From: Paucibacter sp. DJ2R-2
GTDB taxonomy: Bacteria > Pseudomonadota > Gammaproteobacteria > Burkholderiales > Burkholderiaceae_C
Length of the DNA stretch: 64,000 bases
Direction of reading: 5' to 3'
Assembly (NCBI RefSeq): GCF_025717675.1
Contig: NZ_JAJIRT010000005.1
Coordinates: 307,648 to 371,647 of the forward strand
In this document: positions 29,272 to 39,536 of the stretch, in pieces
Position numbering within the stretch: the stretch's first letter is position 1
How the letters are laid out: every line of letters begins with the position of its first letter
Program-made: the position numbers and the translations under genes
Notes under the pieces: generated by a model
What the model saw: only the letters and a program-made list of their open reading frames with translations
The model's database searches: none
What the model was told of the DNA's origin: nothing

Positions 29272-31065
29272 ATGTGGAAGCCCCGCTTCTTGCGCCGCCC
29301 CCTTCGTGACGCCCAAACTCAGCGTGGTCTCAGCCATGCCCGCAGCCCTGTGTTGAGCACGCGTACGCCGATCTGGCGTTCGCAGTTCCTGCTCGCCCTG
29401 GTCGGCGCCGGCCTGGCCGCTTTGCTGGGTCGCGCCCTCTATGTGCAGGTGATCGGCACCCAGTTTTTTCAGAAGCAGGGCGAGGCCCGCTTGGTGCGCA
29501 CCCTGGAACTGCCGGCCAGCCGCGGCCGCATTCAGGACCGCAGCGGCCAGGTGCTGGCCAGCAGCGTGGCCGTACCGTCTTTCTGGGCCATTCCGGCCGA
29601 AGTCGATGCCGACCCAGCTCAGCGCCGCGCCCTGGCTCATGCCCTGAGCCTGAACGAGTCAGAGCTGAACGCCAAGCTTGATCCCAGTGCGCGTTTCGTC
29701 TGGCTGCGCCGCCAGGTGGATGGCGAGACGGCCGCCCGGGTGCAGGCGCTCAAGCTCAAGGGCGTGTTCCAGGACCGCGAGTTCCAGCGCCAGTATCCCG
29801 AGGGCGAGGCTGCGGCCCATGTGGTGGGTTTCACCAATCTGGAAGACCGCGGCCAGGAAGGCATCGAGTTGGCCTTCCAGAAGGATTTGCAAGGCCGCGA
29901 TGGCCAGCGCTCGGTCATGCGTGACCGCTTCGGCCGTGTCGTCGAGGCCGCGGGCGAGACCGTGCCGGCGCACAACGGCCGCGATGTGGCTCTGTCCATC
30001 GATGCCAAGACCCAGTACTTCGCCTATCAGGCCATCCGCAGCGCCGTGGCCGAGAACCAGGCCAAGGCCGGCTCGGTGGTGGTGCTCGATGCGCGCAGCG
30101 GCGAGGTGCTGGCCCTGGCCAACTTCCCCAGCTACAACCCGGCCCAGCGCAAGCAGCTGAGCGGCGAGCAGTTGCGCAACCGAGCCTTGACCGATGTCTT
30201 TGAGCCGGGTTCGGTGATGAAGCCCTTCATCGCTGCCCAGGCCATGGACAGCGGCCGTGTGCGCGCCGACACCGTGATCGCCACCGACGGTGGCCGCATG
30301 ACCCTCACCGGCGCCACCATCCACGATTCCCACCCCAGCGATTCGCTGACCGTGGCCGAGATCATCCAGCGCTCCAGCAATGTCGGCACGGTCAAGATGG
30401 CCCTGCAGATGCCGGCCAAGGAAATGCACGGCCTGTACACCAGCTTGGGGCTGGGCCGCCGGCCGCAGATCGACTTTCCCGGTGCCGTCGGCGGCACCCT
30501 GCGCCCGGCTCACAAATGGCGGCCCATCGAGCAGGCGACCATGAGCTATGGCTATGGCCTGTCCACCTCCTTGCTGCAGCTGGCTCGCGCTTACACCGTG
30601 TTCGCACGCGACGGCGAGATCATCCCCCTGCGCATGACCAAGCTCTCAGACGGCGAGGCCGTGCAAGGCCAGCGCATCTTCAGCGCCGGCACCACCCGCC
30701 AGGTGCGCGCGATGCTGCAGACCGTGACCGAACAGGGCGGCACCTCGCTGAAGGCGCGCAGCGAGGGCTACAGCGTCGGCGGTAAATCGGGCACGGCCTA
30801 CAAGCAAGAAGGCCGTGGCTACAACAAGAACAAGTTCCGCGCCTGGTTCGTTGGCCTGGCGCCGATCGAGCAGCCGCGTTTGATCGTTGCGGTGATGGTG
30901 GATGAGCCCACCGGCCGCTTCCACGACGGCGGCAAGGTGGCCGGCCCCGTGTTCAGCCAGGTCGTGGGCAAGAGCCTGCAGCTGCTGGGCGTGCCGCCGG
31001 ACCTGGCCGTCAGCTCCCAAATTCTGGCCACGCGCCCCGCGCCGGCCCTGGACGAGATTCTCTGA
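29272..31065 (+). CDS. Tandem second FtsI-type transpeptidase (PBP3 paralogue)
   Basis: A 597-residue paralogue of the preceding ftsI with the same layout: N-terminal membrane helix (FLLALVGAGLAALLGRALYV), pedestal, and transpeptidase domain. All three motifs remain: Ser314 in SVMK, Ser368-Ser-Asn370, and Lys505 in KSGT, so it should be active. Protein similarity is high across the whole length, with the main differences in the N-terminal tail and a substituted stretch near the C-terminal third. Two bases separate it from ftsI, and murE follows after 4 bases, so it is co-transcribed. Which copy is essential is unknown. Confidence 0.93.
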   Translation: MWKPRFLRRPLRDAQTQRGLSHARSPVLSTRTPIWRSQFLLALVGAGLAALLGRALYVQVIGTQFFQKQGEARLVRTLELPASRGRIQDRSGQVLASSVAVPSFWAIPAEVDADPAQRRALAHALSLNESELNAKLDPSARFVWLRRQVDGETAARVQALKLKGVFQDREFQRQYPEGEAAAHVVGFTNLEDRGQEGIELAFQKDLQGRDGQRSVMRDRFGRVVEAAGETVPAHNGRDVALSIDAKTQYFAYQAIRSAVAENQAKAGSVVVLDARSGEVLALANFPSYNPAQRKQLSGEQLRNRALTDVFEPGSVMKPFIAAQAMDSGRVRADTVIATDGGRMTLTGATIHDSHPSDSLTVAEIIQRSSNVGTVKMALQMPAKEMHGLYTSLGLGRRPQIDFPGAVGGTLRPAHKWRPIEQATMSYGYGLSTSLLQLARAYTVFARDGEIIPLRMTKLSDGEAVQGQRIFSAGTTRQVRAMLQTVTEQGGTSLKARSEGYSVGGKSGTAYKQEGRGYNKNKFRAWFVGLAPIEQPRLIVAVMVDEPTGRFHDGGKVAGPVFSQVVGKSLQLLGVPPDLAVSSQILATRPAPALDEIL

Positions 31066-31069
31066 AGCC

Positions 31070-32569
31070 ATGTTGACACGACTCAAGTCCCCCGAAGCGG
31101 CCGCCCGCTGGTTGCAGGAATGGACCACCGGCGCCCTGCGCACCGACAGCCGCCAGGTGCAGGCCGGTGATGCCTTCATCGCCTGGCCCGGCTATGCGCG
31201 TGACGGCCGCGGCTTTGTGGTCGGCGCGCTGGCGGCCGGTGCCGCCACCTGCCTGGTCGAGGACGAGGGCGTGGAGGCGCATGGCTTTGTCGATGCCCGC
31301 GTGGCCTCGCTGCCCGGGCTCAAGGCCCGCACCGGCCTGATCGCCGCGGCCTATTACGGTGATCCTTCCCAGCAGTTGGCCGTGATCGCCAGCACCGGCA
31401 CCAATGGCAAGACCAGCACCGCTTGGTGGACAGCCCAGGCCTTGAGTCTGCTGGGCCAGCGCTGCGGCGTGGTGGGTACTCTGGGTGTGGGCGAGCCGCC
31501 CATCCCCGGCCGCGAGCAGCCCAGCCAGATCGACTACACCGGCCTGACCACGCCCGACCCGGTGCTGCTGCAGGCCGCTTTCCGGCGCATGCAGGATGAG
31601 GGTTATGGCGCCTGCGCCATCGAGGCCTCCAGCATCGGCCTGAAAGAACACCGCCTGGACGGCACGCAGATCCGTGTTGCCCTGTTCACCAATTTCACGC
31701 AGGACCACCTCGACTACCACGGCACGATGGAGGCCTACTGGGCCGCCAAGCGCGAGCTATTCGATCGCGCGGGCCTGCAGGCGGCAGTGGTGAATCTGGA
31801 TGACGCCAAGGGCGCCGAGCTGGCGGAGGCCCTGCAAGGTCGTCTCGATGTCTGGACCTACGGCCTGAACCGTGAGGCACGCCTGAGCGCGGTCGACCTG
31901 CATTACCGCGCTGGCGGCCTGGCTTTCACACTCAAGGAAGCGGATCAGGCGGTGCTCGTGGAAACCGGCCTGATCGGCGAATACAACGTCTCCAACCTGC
32001 TCGCCGTGATCGGTGGCCTGCGTGCCCTGGGCCATGGCCTGGCCGAAGTGGCCGCCGTGGCCGGCCGCGTCACCCCCGTGCCGGGACGCATGCAGCGCGT
32101 GGGCAACGGCCTGGAGCTGCCCCAGCTGGTGGTGGACTACGCCCACACGCCCGATGCCCTCGACAAGGCGCTCGGCGCCCTGGCCCCGCTGGCGCAGGCG
32201 CGCGGCGGCAAGCTGGTCTGCGTCTTCGGCTGCGGCGGCGACCGCGATCGCAGCAAGCGCCCGGCCATGGGCGCCATCGCAGCCCGCCTGGCCGACCGCG
32301 TCATCGTCACCAGCGACAACCCGCGCAGCGAAGCGCCGCAGCAGATACTGGCGGACATCGAAGCTGGCCTGCCGGCTGGTGGCGACCACCTCAGTGTGGT
32401 GGACCGCCGCGAGGCCATCGCCCAGGCCGTGCTGCAAGCGGGCCCGCGCGACGTCATTTTGGTGGCAGGCAAGGGTCATGAGGACTACCAGGAAATTGAG
32501 GGCCAGCGCCACCCCTTCTCCGATGTGGACGAAGCGCGCGCCGCCCTGATCCGGAGGGCCGGTCTGTGA
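31070..32569 (+). CDS. murE: UDP-MurNAc-tripeptide synthetase
   Basis: A 499-residue Mur ligase adding the third residue to UDP-MurNAc-L-Ala-D-Glu. The ATP loop GTNGKTST, the central-domain FTNFTQDHLDYHGTMEAY and the C-terminal VVDYAHTPDAL are present. TSDNPRSE carries the DNPR motif that marks meso-diaminopimelate specificity. ATG at 31070 is 4 bases after the second ftsI; the upstream extension overlaps that gene and is rejected. The stop overlaps the murF GTG by 4 bases. Confidence 0.95.
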   Translation: MLTRLKSPEAAARWLQEWTTGALRTDSRQVQAGDAFIAWPGYARDGRGFVVGALAAGAATCLVEDEGVEAHGFVDARVASLPGLKARTGLIAAAYYGDPSQQLAVIASTGTNGKTSTAWWTAQALSLLGQRCGVVGTLGVGEPPIPGREQPSQIDYTGLTTPDPVLLQAAFRRMQDEGYGACAIEASSIGLKEHRLDGTQIRVALFTNFTQDHLDYHGTMEAYWAAKRELFDRAGLQAAVVNLDDAKGAELAEALQGRLDVWTYGLNREARLSAVDLHYRAGGLAFTLKEADQAVLVETGLIGEYNVSNLLAVIGGLRALGHGLAEVAAVAGRVTPVPGRMQRVGNGLELPQLVVDYAHTPDALDKALGALAPLAQARGGKLVCVFGCGGDRDRSKRPAMGAIAARLADRVIVTSDNPRSEAPQQILADIEAGLPAGGDHLSVVDRREAIAQAVLQAGPRDVILVAGKGHEDYQEIEGQRHPFSDVDEARAALIRRAGL

Positions 32570-33987
32570 GCGCCCAAGCCTTGATGACCCTGGGCCAGGC
32601 CCATGCCCTCTTGCTGCCGTTGCTGCCCACGGCGCGCTTGATCGGCTCGCCCGACACGGCCATCCAGCGCGTGCACAGCGACACGCGCAGCCTGGCGGCC
32701 GGCGATCTGTTTGTCGCCCTGCGCGGCGAGCGCTTCGATGCGCATGAGTTCCTGCCCCAGGCCGCTGCCGCCGGCGCGGTGGCGGCCCTGGCCGAGCGCG
32801 GCCTGGCTGGTTCCGGCCTGGCCGGCATCGAGGTGCCGGACAGCAAGCAGGCCCTGGGTCTGCTGGCCCAGGCTTGGCGTGCGCAGGTGCAGCTGCCGCT
32901 GATTGCCGTCACCGGCAGCAATGGCAAGACCACGGTCACCCAGATGATCGCCAGCATCCTGCGCGCCTGGCATGGCAGCAACTGCCTGGCGACCGAAGGC
33001 AATTACAACAACGACATCGGTGTGCCCTTGACTCTGCTGCGCCTGCGCCAGGACGAGGCGCTGTGGCAGCGCGCGGCCGTGGTCGAGCTGGGCATGAACC
33101 ACCCCGGCGAGATCGCGCCGCTGGCCGCCTTCGCCCGGCCCACCGTCGCCCTGGTCAACAACGCCCAGCGCGAGCACCAGGAATTCATGCAGACGGTGGA
33201 GGCCGCGGCGCGCGAGAACGGCGCCGTGATCGAGGCCTTGGGCCCGACAGGCGTGGCCGTGTTTCCGGCCGAGGATGCCTGCGCACCGATCTGGCTGGAG
33301 CTGGCCGGCAGCCGCCCGCATCTGAGCTTTGCCTTGCAAGGCGAGGCCGATGTCACCGGCAGCGCCCGCTGGGTGGACAGCGGCCATTGGGCCCTGGAGC
33401 TGCATACGCCCGCCGGCGTGGCGCCGGTGGCCCTGGCCGTGGCGGGTTTGCATAACGTACGAAATGCACTGGCTGCGGCGGCTTGTGCCCTGGCGGCCGG
33501 TGCGCCGCTGGCGGTGATTGCCCGCGGCCTGGAGGACTTCCGCCCGGTCAAGGGCCGCTCGCAGCTCAAGAGCTTCGAGCGCGCCGGTCAGCGCATCACC
33601 CTGATCGATGACAGCTACAACGCCAACCCCGACAGCGTGCGCGCGGCCATCGATGTGCTGGCCGAGCTGCCCGGTGACTCCTGGCTGCTGCTGGGCGATA
33701 TGGGCGAGGTCGGCGACCAGGGCCCGGCCTTCCACCGCGAGGTGGGGGCCTATGCCGCCGAGCGCGGCCTGGCGGCGCTGTGGACCGCCGGCTCGGCCGC
33801 GGCCGATGCCGCTGCGGCTTATGGCCCTGGCGCGCGCGCCTTCGCCACCGTGGCGGACCTGCTGGCCGCGCTGGCCGAGTCCACGCCGACGGTGCAGAAC
33901 ATTTTGATCAAGGGATCTCGCTTCATGCGTATGGAACAAGTGGTCGCTGCCCTGCTGCAGACGGCCGACACGAAAGCGGGGGCCTGA
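32566..33987 (+). CDS. murF: UDP-MurNAc-tripeptide:D-Ala-D-Ala ligase
   Basis: A 473-residue Mur ligase completing UDP-MurNAc-pentapeptide. The N-terminal substrate domain ([25 protein letters not shown]), ATP loop [24 protein letters not shown] and the C-terminal [15 protein letters not shown] are all typical. Starts with GTG overlapping the murE stop; 4 bases separate it from mraY. Confidence 0.96.
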   Translation: MSAQALMTLGQAHALLLPLLPTARLIGSPDTAIQRVHSDTRSLAAGDLFVALRGERFDAHEFLPQAAAAGAVAALAERGLAGSGLAGIEVPDSKQALGLLAQAWRAQVQLPLIAVTGSNGKTTVTQMIASILRAWHGSNCLATEGNYNNDIGVPLTLLRLRQDEALWQRAAVVELGMNHPGEIAPLAAFARPTVALVNNAQREHQEFMQTVEAAARENGAVIEALGPTGVAVFPAEDACAPIWLELAGSRPHLSFALQGEADVTGSARWVDSGHWALELHTPAGVAPVALAVAGLHNVRNALAAAACALAAGAPLAVIARGLEDFRPVKGRSQLKSFERAGQRITLIDDSYNANPDSVRAAIDVLAELPGDSWLLLGDMGEVGDQGPAFHREVGAYAAERGLAALWTAGSAAADAAAAYGPGARAFATVADLLAALAESTPTVQNILIKGSRFMRMEQVVAALLQTADTKAGA

Positions 33988-33991
33988 AGAC

Positions 33992-35170
33992 ATGCTGCTG
34001 ACCCTGGCTCAATGGCTGCAAGGCCTTTACCCGGATCTGGGCTTTTTGCGCCTGTTCCAGTACATCACCTTCCGCGCCGTGATGGCCGCCATGACGGCGC
34101 TGCTGATCGGCCTGGCCTTCGGCCCCTGGGTGATCCGCCGCCTGACCGAGATGAAGATCGGCCAGCCCATCCGCGAGTACGGCATCCAGCAGCATCTGGC
34201 CAAGAACGGCACGCCCACCATGGGCGGTGTGCTGATCCTGATCGGCATCGGCGTCTCGACCCTGCTGTGGTTCGACTGGAGCAACCGTTTTGTCTGGGTG
34301 GTGATGCTGGTGACCATGGGCTTTGGCGCCGTGGGCTGGGTCGATGACTGGCGTAAGGTGGTGGACAAGAACCCTGAGGGCATGCGCAGCCGCGAGAAGT
34401 TCTTCTGGCAGTCGCTGATCGGCCTGGTGGCCGCGCTCTACCTGGCCTTTAGCGTGTCGGAGACGTCCTTCCTGGGCGTGGTGCAGCTGTTCTTCCGCTG
34501 GATCAGCAGCGGCTTCTCGACCGACCTGCCGCCCAAGGCCGACTTGATCGTGCCCTTCTTCAAGACGGTCAGTTATCCGCTGGGCGTGTTCGGTTTCATC
34601 GCGCTCTCCTTCTTTGTCATCGTCGGCTGCAGCAATGCGGTCAACTTCACCGACGGGCTCGATGGCCTGGCCATCATGCCGGTCGTGCTGGTGGGCTCGG
34701 CCTTGGGTCTGTTCGCCTACTTGACCGGCTCCTCGGTGTTCTCCAAATACCTGCTGCTGCCCTACATCCCGGGCGCGGGCGAACTGCTGATCTTCTGCGC
34801 GGCCATGGCGGGGGCAGGTCTTGCCTTCCTCTGGTTCAACGCCTACCCGGCCCAGGTCTTTATGGGCGATGTGGGTGCGCTGTCCCTGGGCGGTGCGCTG
34901 GGCACCCTGGCCGTGATCACGCGCCAGGAAATCGTGCTGGGCATCATGGGCGGCGTGTTCGTGGCCGAGGTGCTCTCGGTCATGTTGCAAGTGACCTGGT
35001 TCAAGTACACCAAGAAGAAGTACGGCGAGGGCCGGCGCATCTTCAAGATGGCGCCGCTGCACCACCACTTCGAGAAGACCGGCTGGAAGGAAACGCAGGT
35101 GGTCGTGCGTTTCTGGATCATCACCATGCTGCTGTGCCTGGTCGGCCTGGCCAGCTTGAAACTGCGCTGA
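33992..35170 (+). CDS. mraY: Phospho-MurNAc-pentapeptide transferase (lipid I synthase)
   Basis: A 392-residue polytopic inner-membrane enzyme that moves phospho-MurNAc-pentapeptide to undecaprenyl phosphate. Ten helices are expected. Conserved loops are KNGTPTMGG, the Asp-rich [20 protein letters not shown] and [15 protein letters not shown], and the cytoplasmic [12 protein letters not shown] near the C-terminus. Four bases separate it from murD on the other side. Confidence 0.96.
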   Translation: MLLTLAQWLQGLYPDLGFLRLFQYITFRAVMAAMTALLIGLAFGPWVIRRLTEMKIGQPIREYGIQQHLAKNGTPTMGGVLILIGIGVSTLLWFDWSNRFVWVVMLVTMGFGAVGWVDDWRKVVDKNPEGMRSREKFFWQSLIGLVAALYLAFSVSETSFLGVVQLFFRWISSGFSTDLPPKADLIVPFFKTVSYPLGVFGFIALSFFVIVGCSNAVNFTDGLDGLAIMPVVLVGSALGLFAYLTGSSVFSKYLLLPYIPGAGELLIFCAAMAGAGLAFLWFNAYPAQVFMGDVGALSLGGALGTLAVITRQEIVLGIMGGVFVAEVLSVMLQVTWFKYTKKKYGEGRRIFKMAPLHHHFEKTGWKETQVVVRFWIITMLLCLVGLASLKLR

Positions 35171-35174
35171 CGCC

Positions 35175-37040
35175 ATGAAGCATCTTCAAGGCCTGCGCGT
35201 ACTGATTCTGGGTCTCGGTGACTCGGGCCTGGCCATGGCCGCCTGGGTGGCGCGCCATGGTGCGGAGCGCATTGCGGTGTGGGACTCGCGCCCGCAGCCG
35301 CCGCAGGCTGCGGCCCTGGCTGAGCAAGTGCCCGCCGCCCGTTTCTTCAGCGGCGACTTGTCGGTCGATGAGCTGATTGGCGTGCAGCTGGTGCTCAAGA
35401 GCCCGGGCCTGTCGCCGCTGGATGCCCGCCTGCAGCCGCTGCTGAACCAGGCGCGCCAGACCGGCGTGCCGGTGCAGGGCGAGCTGGATCTCTTCGCCCG
35501 CGCCCTGGCTGATCTCAAGGCCGAGCGTGGCTATGCGCCGGCCGTGCTGGCCATCACCGGCACCAATGGCAAGACCACCACCACCTGCATGACGGCTTTG
35601 CTGGCCGAACGCGCCGGCAAGCGCGTGGCCGTGGCCGGCAATATCGGCCCCAGCATGCTGACAACCTTGGGCGCGGCCCTGGATCTGGAGCCGGCACCCG
35701 TGCCGCCTGAAGAGGTTTCGCAAGAGCTTGCTGCTGAAGCCGAGGTGCCAAATCCGGTGGCCGATGAAGCTGTGGCATCTGAAGCTTCACCTCAAGCTGC
35801 ACCCGAAGCTGGGGCGGAAGCGGAGGCAGCCCCAGCCGAGCTGGCTGTTGAGCCCGCAGCAGAGTCTGAAGCGGCTGAACCCGTGCCGGCCGACGCAACG
35901 CCCGCTGTTGCAAGCGTTGCAGCCACTGAGGCTGTCAGCACGCTGGACATGGTCGAAGCCCTGCTTGACGAGGCCCCCTTGCCCATCAAGCCGCCGCCGC
36001 CCAAGGGCCCGGTGTTCGAGCATCTGCCCGAGGTTTGGGTGCTGGAGCTCTCCAGCTTCCAGCTCGACGGTGTGCAGGGCTTCGAGCCCACGGCCGGCGC
36101 CGTGCTCAACCTCACGCAAGACCATCTGGACTGGCATGGCGATATGGCCGCCTACACCCGGGCCAAGGCGTTCGTCTTCGGTCAGAACGGGCTGATGGTC
36201 ATCAACCGCGACGACCCGGTGGTCGAAGGCCTGGTGCCGGCCGCCGTGATGGTCAAGCAAGGCCGCGGCCGCGCTGCCAAATCGGTGCAGCGCGCCGTGA
36301 CCCGCTTCGGCCTGGACGCGCCGGACCGCCCGGGCGACTTCGGCCTGGTGGAAGAGGGCGGCATGGCCTGGCTGGTGCGCGCCCGCGAGCAAGATGAAAC
36401 TCTGAAACGGAAAAAGGGCGAAGACGAAGAAGAAATCACCCTGCAGCGCCTGATGCCCGCCGATGCCCTGCGCGTGCGCGGCCGCCATAACGCTGCCAAT
36501 GCACTGGCCGCCTTGGCCCTGGCCAGCGCTGCCGGCTGCGCGCTGGCGCCCATGCTGCATGGCCTGCGCGAGTACCGCGGCGAGCCGCACCGCGTCGAGC
36601 ATGTGGCCTCCATCGAAGGCGTGGATTTCTACGACGATTCCAAGGGCACCAATGTCGGCGCCACCGTGGCGGCCATCACCGGCCTGGGTGCCGACCGTGC
36701 GCCGGCCAAGCTGGTCTTGATCCTCGGCGGCGACGGCAAGGGTCAGGACTTCAGTCCTCTGGCCGCCGGCGTGGCACGCCATGCACGCGCCGTGGCCCTG
36801 ATCGGCCGCGACGGCCCGCAGATCGCCGCCGCCCTGGCCGATTGCGGTGTGCCTCTGCAAGCGCATGAAAGCCTGGAGTCCGCCACGGCCTGGTGCCAGG
36901 CGCAAGCGCAGAGTGGCGACAGCGTGCTGCTGAGCCCGGCCTGTGCCAGCCTGGACATGTTCCGCAACTACGCCCACCGCGCCGAGGTCTTTGTGGCCGC
37001 CGTGCAGCAGCTGGCCGAAGACCGGGGCTTGAGCCTGTGA
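35175..37040 (+). CDS. murD: UDP-MurNAc-L-Ala:D-Glu ligase with a large low-complexity insert
   Basis: A 621-residue Mur ligase, about 110-150 residues longer than usual. The normal parts are visible: N-terminal Rossmann [16 protein letters not shown] loop GTNGKTTTT (residues 129-137), [12 protein letters not shown] (289-300), [11 protein letters not shown], and [13 protein letters not shown] in the C-terminal domain. Residues about 171-284, between GNIGPSML and VWVLELSSF, are an Ala/Glu/Pro/Val-rich insert without obvious fold; E. coli MurD has only about a dozen residues there. A second smaller charged loop ([14 protein letters not shown], 407-420) also departs from E. coli. It should still add D-Glu. 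Confidence 0.95.
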   Translation: MKHLQGLRVLILGLGDSGLAMAAWVARHGAERIAVWDSRPQPPQAAALAEQVPAARFFSGDLSVDELIGVQLVLKSPGLSPLDARLQPLLNQARQTGVPVQGELDLFARALADLKAERGYAPAVLAITGTNGKTTTTCMTALLAERAGKRVAVAGNIGPSMLTTLGAALDLEPAPVPPEEVSQELAAEAEVPNPVADEAVASEASPQAAPEAGAEAEAAPAELAVEPAAESEAAEPVPADATPAVASVAATEAVSTLDMVEALLDEAPLPIKPPPPKGPVFEHLPEVWVLELSSFQLDGVQGFEPTAGAVLNLTQDHLDWHGDMAAYTRAKAFVFGQNGLMVINRDDPVVEGLVPAAVMVKQGRGRAAKSVQRAVTRFGLDAPDRPGDFGLVEEGGMAWLVRAREQDETLKRKKGEDEEEITLQRLMPADALRVRGRHNAANALAALALASAAGCALAPMLHGLREYRGEPHRVEHVASIEGVDFYDDSKGTNVGATVAAITGLGADRAPAKLVLILGGDGKGQDFSPLAAGVARHARAVALIGRDGPQIAAALADCGVPLQAHESLESATAWCQAQAQSGDSVLLSPACASLDMFRNYAHRAEVFVAAVQQLAEDRGLSL

Positions 37041-38299
37041 GCTTCTCCACCATGATCCAGCCCTGGACCGAGCGCCTGCGTGCGCTGTGGGCCGGCAGCA
37101 AGGGCGGGGCCGAGAACGTGCCGGTGCGCGATTGGGTCAGTGTGTCGGCCGGCCAGCCGACCAAGCTCAGCGGTTTCGATGCCACCCTGGTCTGGGTGGT
37201 TCTGGCCTTGATGGGCCTGGGCCTGGTGATGGTGTATTCCGCGTCCATCGCCATGCCGGACAACCCGCGCTTTGCCAAGTACTTGCCCACCCATTTCCTG
37301 ACCCGCCACATCGTGGCGATCTCCTTCGGCCTGGTTGCAGCCTTGATCACGGTGCAGGTGCCGGTGTCCACTTGGGAGCGCCTTGCCCCCTGGATGTTTG
37401 TGCTGGCCCTGGTGCTGCTGGTGGCGGTGTTGATTCCCGGCGTGGGCAAGGTCGTCTACGGCGCGCGGCGCTGGATTCCGCTGGGCGTGATGAACTTCCA
37501 GCCCTCGGAGCTGGCCAAGATGGCCATCGCCATGTATGCCGCCAGCTACATGATGCGCAAGATGGATGTGAAGGAGAACTTCTTCCAGGCGGTGTGGCCC
37601 ATGGCCGTGTCACTGGCCATCGTCGGCGTGTTGTTGCTGGCCGAGCCGGACATGGGCGCCTTCATGGTGATCGCGGCCATCGCCATGGGCATCTTGTTCC
37701 TGGGCGGCGTCAATGGCCGCATGTTCTTCCTGATCGTGGCCGTGTTGGTTGGCGCCTTTGTGCTGATGATCACCTTCAGCGAGTTCCGCCGCGAGCGCAT
37801 CTTTGCTTACCTCAACCCCTGGGACGAGAAGTACGCCCAGGGCAAGGCCTACCAGCTGACGCATTCCCTGATCGCACTGGGACGCGGCGAATGGCTGGGC
37901 CAGGGCCTGGGCAGCAGCGTCGAAAAGCTGCACTACCTGCCCGAGGCGCACACCGACTTCCTGCTCGCCGTGATCGGTGAAGAGCTGGGCTTTGTCGGCG
38001 TGGCCATCACCATCATTGCCTTCTTCTGGCTCTCGCGCCGGCTCTTCCATATCGGCCGCCAGGCCATCGCCTTGGACCGCGTGTTTGCCGGCCTTTACGC
38101 CCAAGGCATCGGCATCTGGGTGGGTGGCCAGGCCTTCATCAATATGGGCGTGAACCTGGGCGCGCTGCCGACCAAGGGTCTGACCCTGCCGCTGATGAGC
38201 TTTGGCGGTTCGGCCATTTTGATGAACTGCGTGGCACTGGCCATTGTTCTGAGAATCGATATTGAGAACAGACAGCTCATGCGCGGAGGCCGCGCATGA
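37037..38299 (+). CDS. ftsW: Septal peptidoglycan glycosyltransferase FtsW (SEDS)
   Basis: A 420-residue SEDS-family membrane protein polymerising lipid II for the septum with FtsI. About ten helices; the family signatures [41 protein letters not shown] (with the catalytic Asp region) and [17 protein letters not shown] are present. GTG at 37037 overlaps the murD stop by 4 bases; ATG at 37052 is an alternative. The C-terminal coding end carries one copy of a 35-base direct repeat that recurs before murG. Confidence 0.95.
   Translation: MSFSTMIQPWTERLRALWAGSKGGAENVPVRDWVSVSAGQPTKLSGFDATLVWVVLALMGLGLVMVYSASIAMPDNPRFAKYLPTHFLTRHIVAISFGLVAALITVQVPVSTWERLAPWMFVLALVLLVAVLIPGVGKVVYGARRWIPLGVMNFQPSELAKMAIAMYAASYMMRKMDVKENFFQAVWPMAVSLAIVGVLLLAEPDMGAFMVIAAIAMGILFLGGVNGRMFFLIVAVLVGAFVLMITFSEFRRERIFAYLNPWDEKYAQGKAYQLTHSLIALGRGEWLGQGLGSSVEKLHYLPEAHTDFLLAVIGEELGFVGVAITIIAFFWLSRRLFHIGRQAIALDRVFAGLYAQGIGIWVGGQAFINMGVNLGALPTKGLTLPLMSFGGSAILMNCVALAIVLRIDIENRQLMRGGRA
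38265..38299 (+). repeat. 35-bp direct repeat, copy 1 (end of ftsW)
   Basis: The ftsW 3' end (AGAACAGACAGC... to ...CGCGCATGA) contains GCGGAGG and then ATGA, a ribosome-binding site and stop-start overlap layout. It matches copy 2 (38417-38451) at 34 of 35 positions. The spacing and wording suggest that this was the original murG start. Confidence 0.9.
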
Positions 38300-38416
38300 A
38301 GACTTTGACGCTGTGCGGCAAAGGCCGGACACGCACCGCGTGTCAGGGCGGGATGTTCCGGGCTTGGCTCATATGGCCTGGCCATGTGAAGGCCGCAGCA
38401 GCGGCCCGCCAAGACC
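38300..38416 (+). other. 117-bp insert between ftsW and murG
   Basis: A stretch with no gene between two 35-bp repeats, in a cluster where other joints overlap or nearly touch. It is GC-rich, contains dyads such as GGCCTGGCC near 38374 and no T-run terminator. No transposase remains. Best read as an insertion or slippage/recombination product framed by a duplication. Confidence 0.6.
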
Positions 38417-38451
38417 AGAACAGACAGCTCATGCGCGGAGGCCGAGCATGA
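38417..38451 (+). repeat. 35-bp direct repeat, copy 2 (start of murG)
   Basis: Second copy of the ftsW-tail repeat, differing only by C to A near the end (GCCGAGCATGA). Its GCGGAGG and ATG now serve as the murG ribosome-binding site and start. Confidence 0.9.
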
Positions 38452-39536
38452 GCACAAAACACTTGGTCATCATGGCGGCTGGCACCGGCGGCCACATCAT
38501 TCCGGGCCTGGCCGTGGCCGAGGAAATGAAGCGCCGCGGCTGGAGCGTCAGCTGGATGGGCACCGAGCTCGGCATGGAAAACAAGCTGGTGCCGCCCACC
38601 GGCATTCCGCTTGATCGCCTGGCCTTTGCCGGCCTGCGCGGCAAGGGGCTGCTGCACTCAGTCAAGGGTGTGTTCAAGCTGGCACAGGCTTTTGTGCAGA
38701 GTCGTCAGGTGTTCGTGACGCGCAGCGCTGATGCGGTGCTGGGCATGGGCGGTTATGTCTGCTTCCCCGGTGGCTTGATGGCCTGGTTGATGCGCCGGCC
38801 GCTGATGCTGGTCAATGCCGATGCAGCCATGCTGCTGAGCAACCAGAGCCTCAAGCCCATGGCCCAGACCATTGCCTTTGGTTTCGACGGCGCGGCTGCG
38901 GCCTCGACGAGCAAGGCCGTGGTCACCGGCAACCCGGTGCGCGCCGAGATCGAAGCCCTGGCGCCGCCGGCCCAGCGCTATGCCGGCCGCAGCGGCCCGC
39001 TGCGTGTGCTGGTGGTGGGCGGCTCCTTGGGCGCGCGCGCCATCAATGATCTGCTGCCTAAAGCCCTGGCTCTGTGGCCTGCCGATCAGCCCCGCCCGCA
39101 AGTGATCCATCAAACCGGCCAGGCCAATCTGGCGGCGGTGCAGGCGGCCTACAAGGCGGTCGGCGTGCAGGCCGACATCAGGCCTTTCATCGATGACATG
39201 GCGGCCGAGCTGGCTGCGGCCGATGTGATGTTGTGCCGCGCCGGTGCGGTGACGGTCAGCGAAATCTGTGCCGCCGGCCTGGCCTCGGTGCTGGTGCCGC
39301 TGGTGGTGAGCACCACCTCGCACCAGCGCGACAACGCCCGTTTCATGGCCCAGCATGGCGCGGCCGTGCACCTGCCGCAAGAGGAAATGACGGCCGAAGG
39401 GCTGAAGCAGTTGCTGCAAGGCATGGACCGCGAGCATCTGCTGGCCATGGCCGACAAGGCCCGCACGCTGGCCCGGCCGCGCGCTGCGTCTCGGGTGGCC
39501 GATGAAATTGAAAAGATGAGTGGTGCCCGCCCATGA
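38448..39536 (+). CDS. murG: UDP-GlcNAc:lipid I GlcNAc transferase
   Basis: A 362-residue GT28 glycosyltransferase converting lipid I to lipid II at the inner-membrane face. The N-terminal Gly-rich loop [18 protein letters not shown], the [14 protein letters not shown] region and the C-terminal [13 protein letters not shown] and [11 protein letters not shown] motifs bind acceptor lipid and UDP-GlcNAc. The start ATG at 38448 lies in the second copy of the 35-bp repeat with GCGGAGG upstream. Stop overlaps murC by 4 bases. Confidence 0.95.
   Translation: MSTKHLVIMAAGTGGHIIPGLAVAEEMKRRGWSVSWMGTELGMENKLVPPTGIPLDRLAFAGLRGKGLLHSVKGVFKLAQAFVQSRQVFVTRSADAVLGMGGYVCFPGGLMAWLMRRPLMLVNADAAMLLSNQSLKPMAQTIAFGFDGAAAASTSKAVVTGNPVRAEIEALAPPAQRYAGRSGPLRVLVVGGSLGARAINDLLPKALALWPADQPRPQVIHQTGQANLAAVQAAYKAVGVQADIRPFIDDMAAELAAADVMLCRAGAVTVSEICAAGLASVLVPLVVSTTSHQRDNARFMAQHGAAVHLPQEEMTAEGLKQLLQGMDREHLLAMADKARTLARPRAASRVADEIEKMSGARP

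Noticed and set aside
38300..38416. The ftsW-murG insert as a small mobile element
   Set aside because: It has no transposase or clear terminal inverted repeats; the 35-bp flanking repeat is too long for a normal target duplication, so I report it only as a duplication-framed insert.
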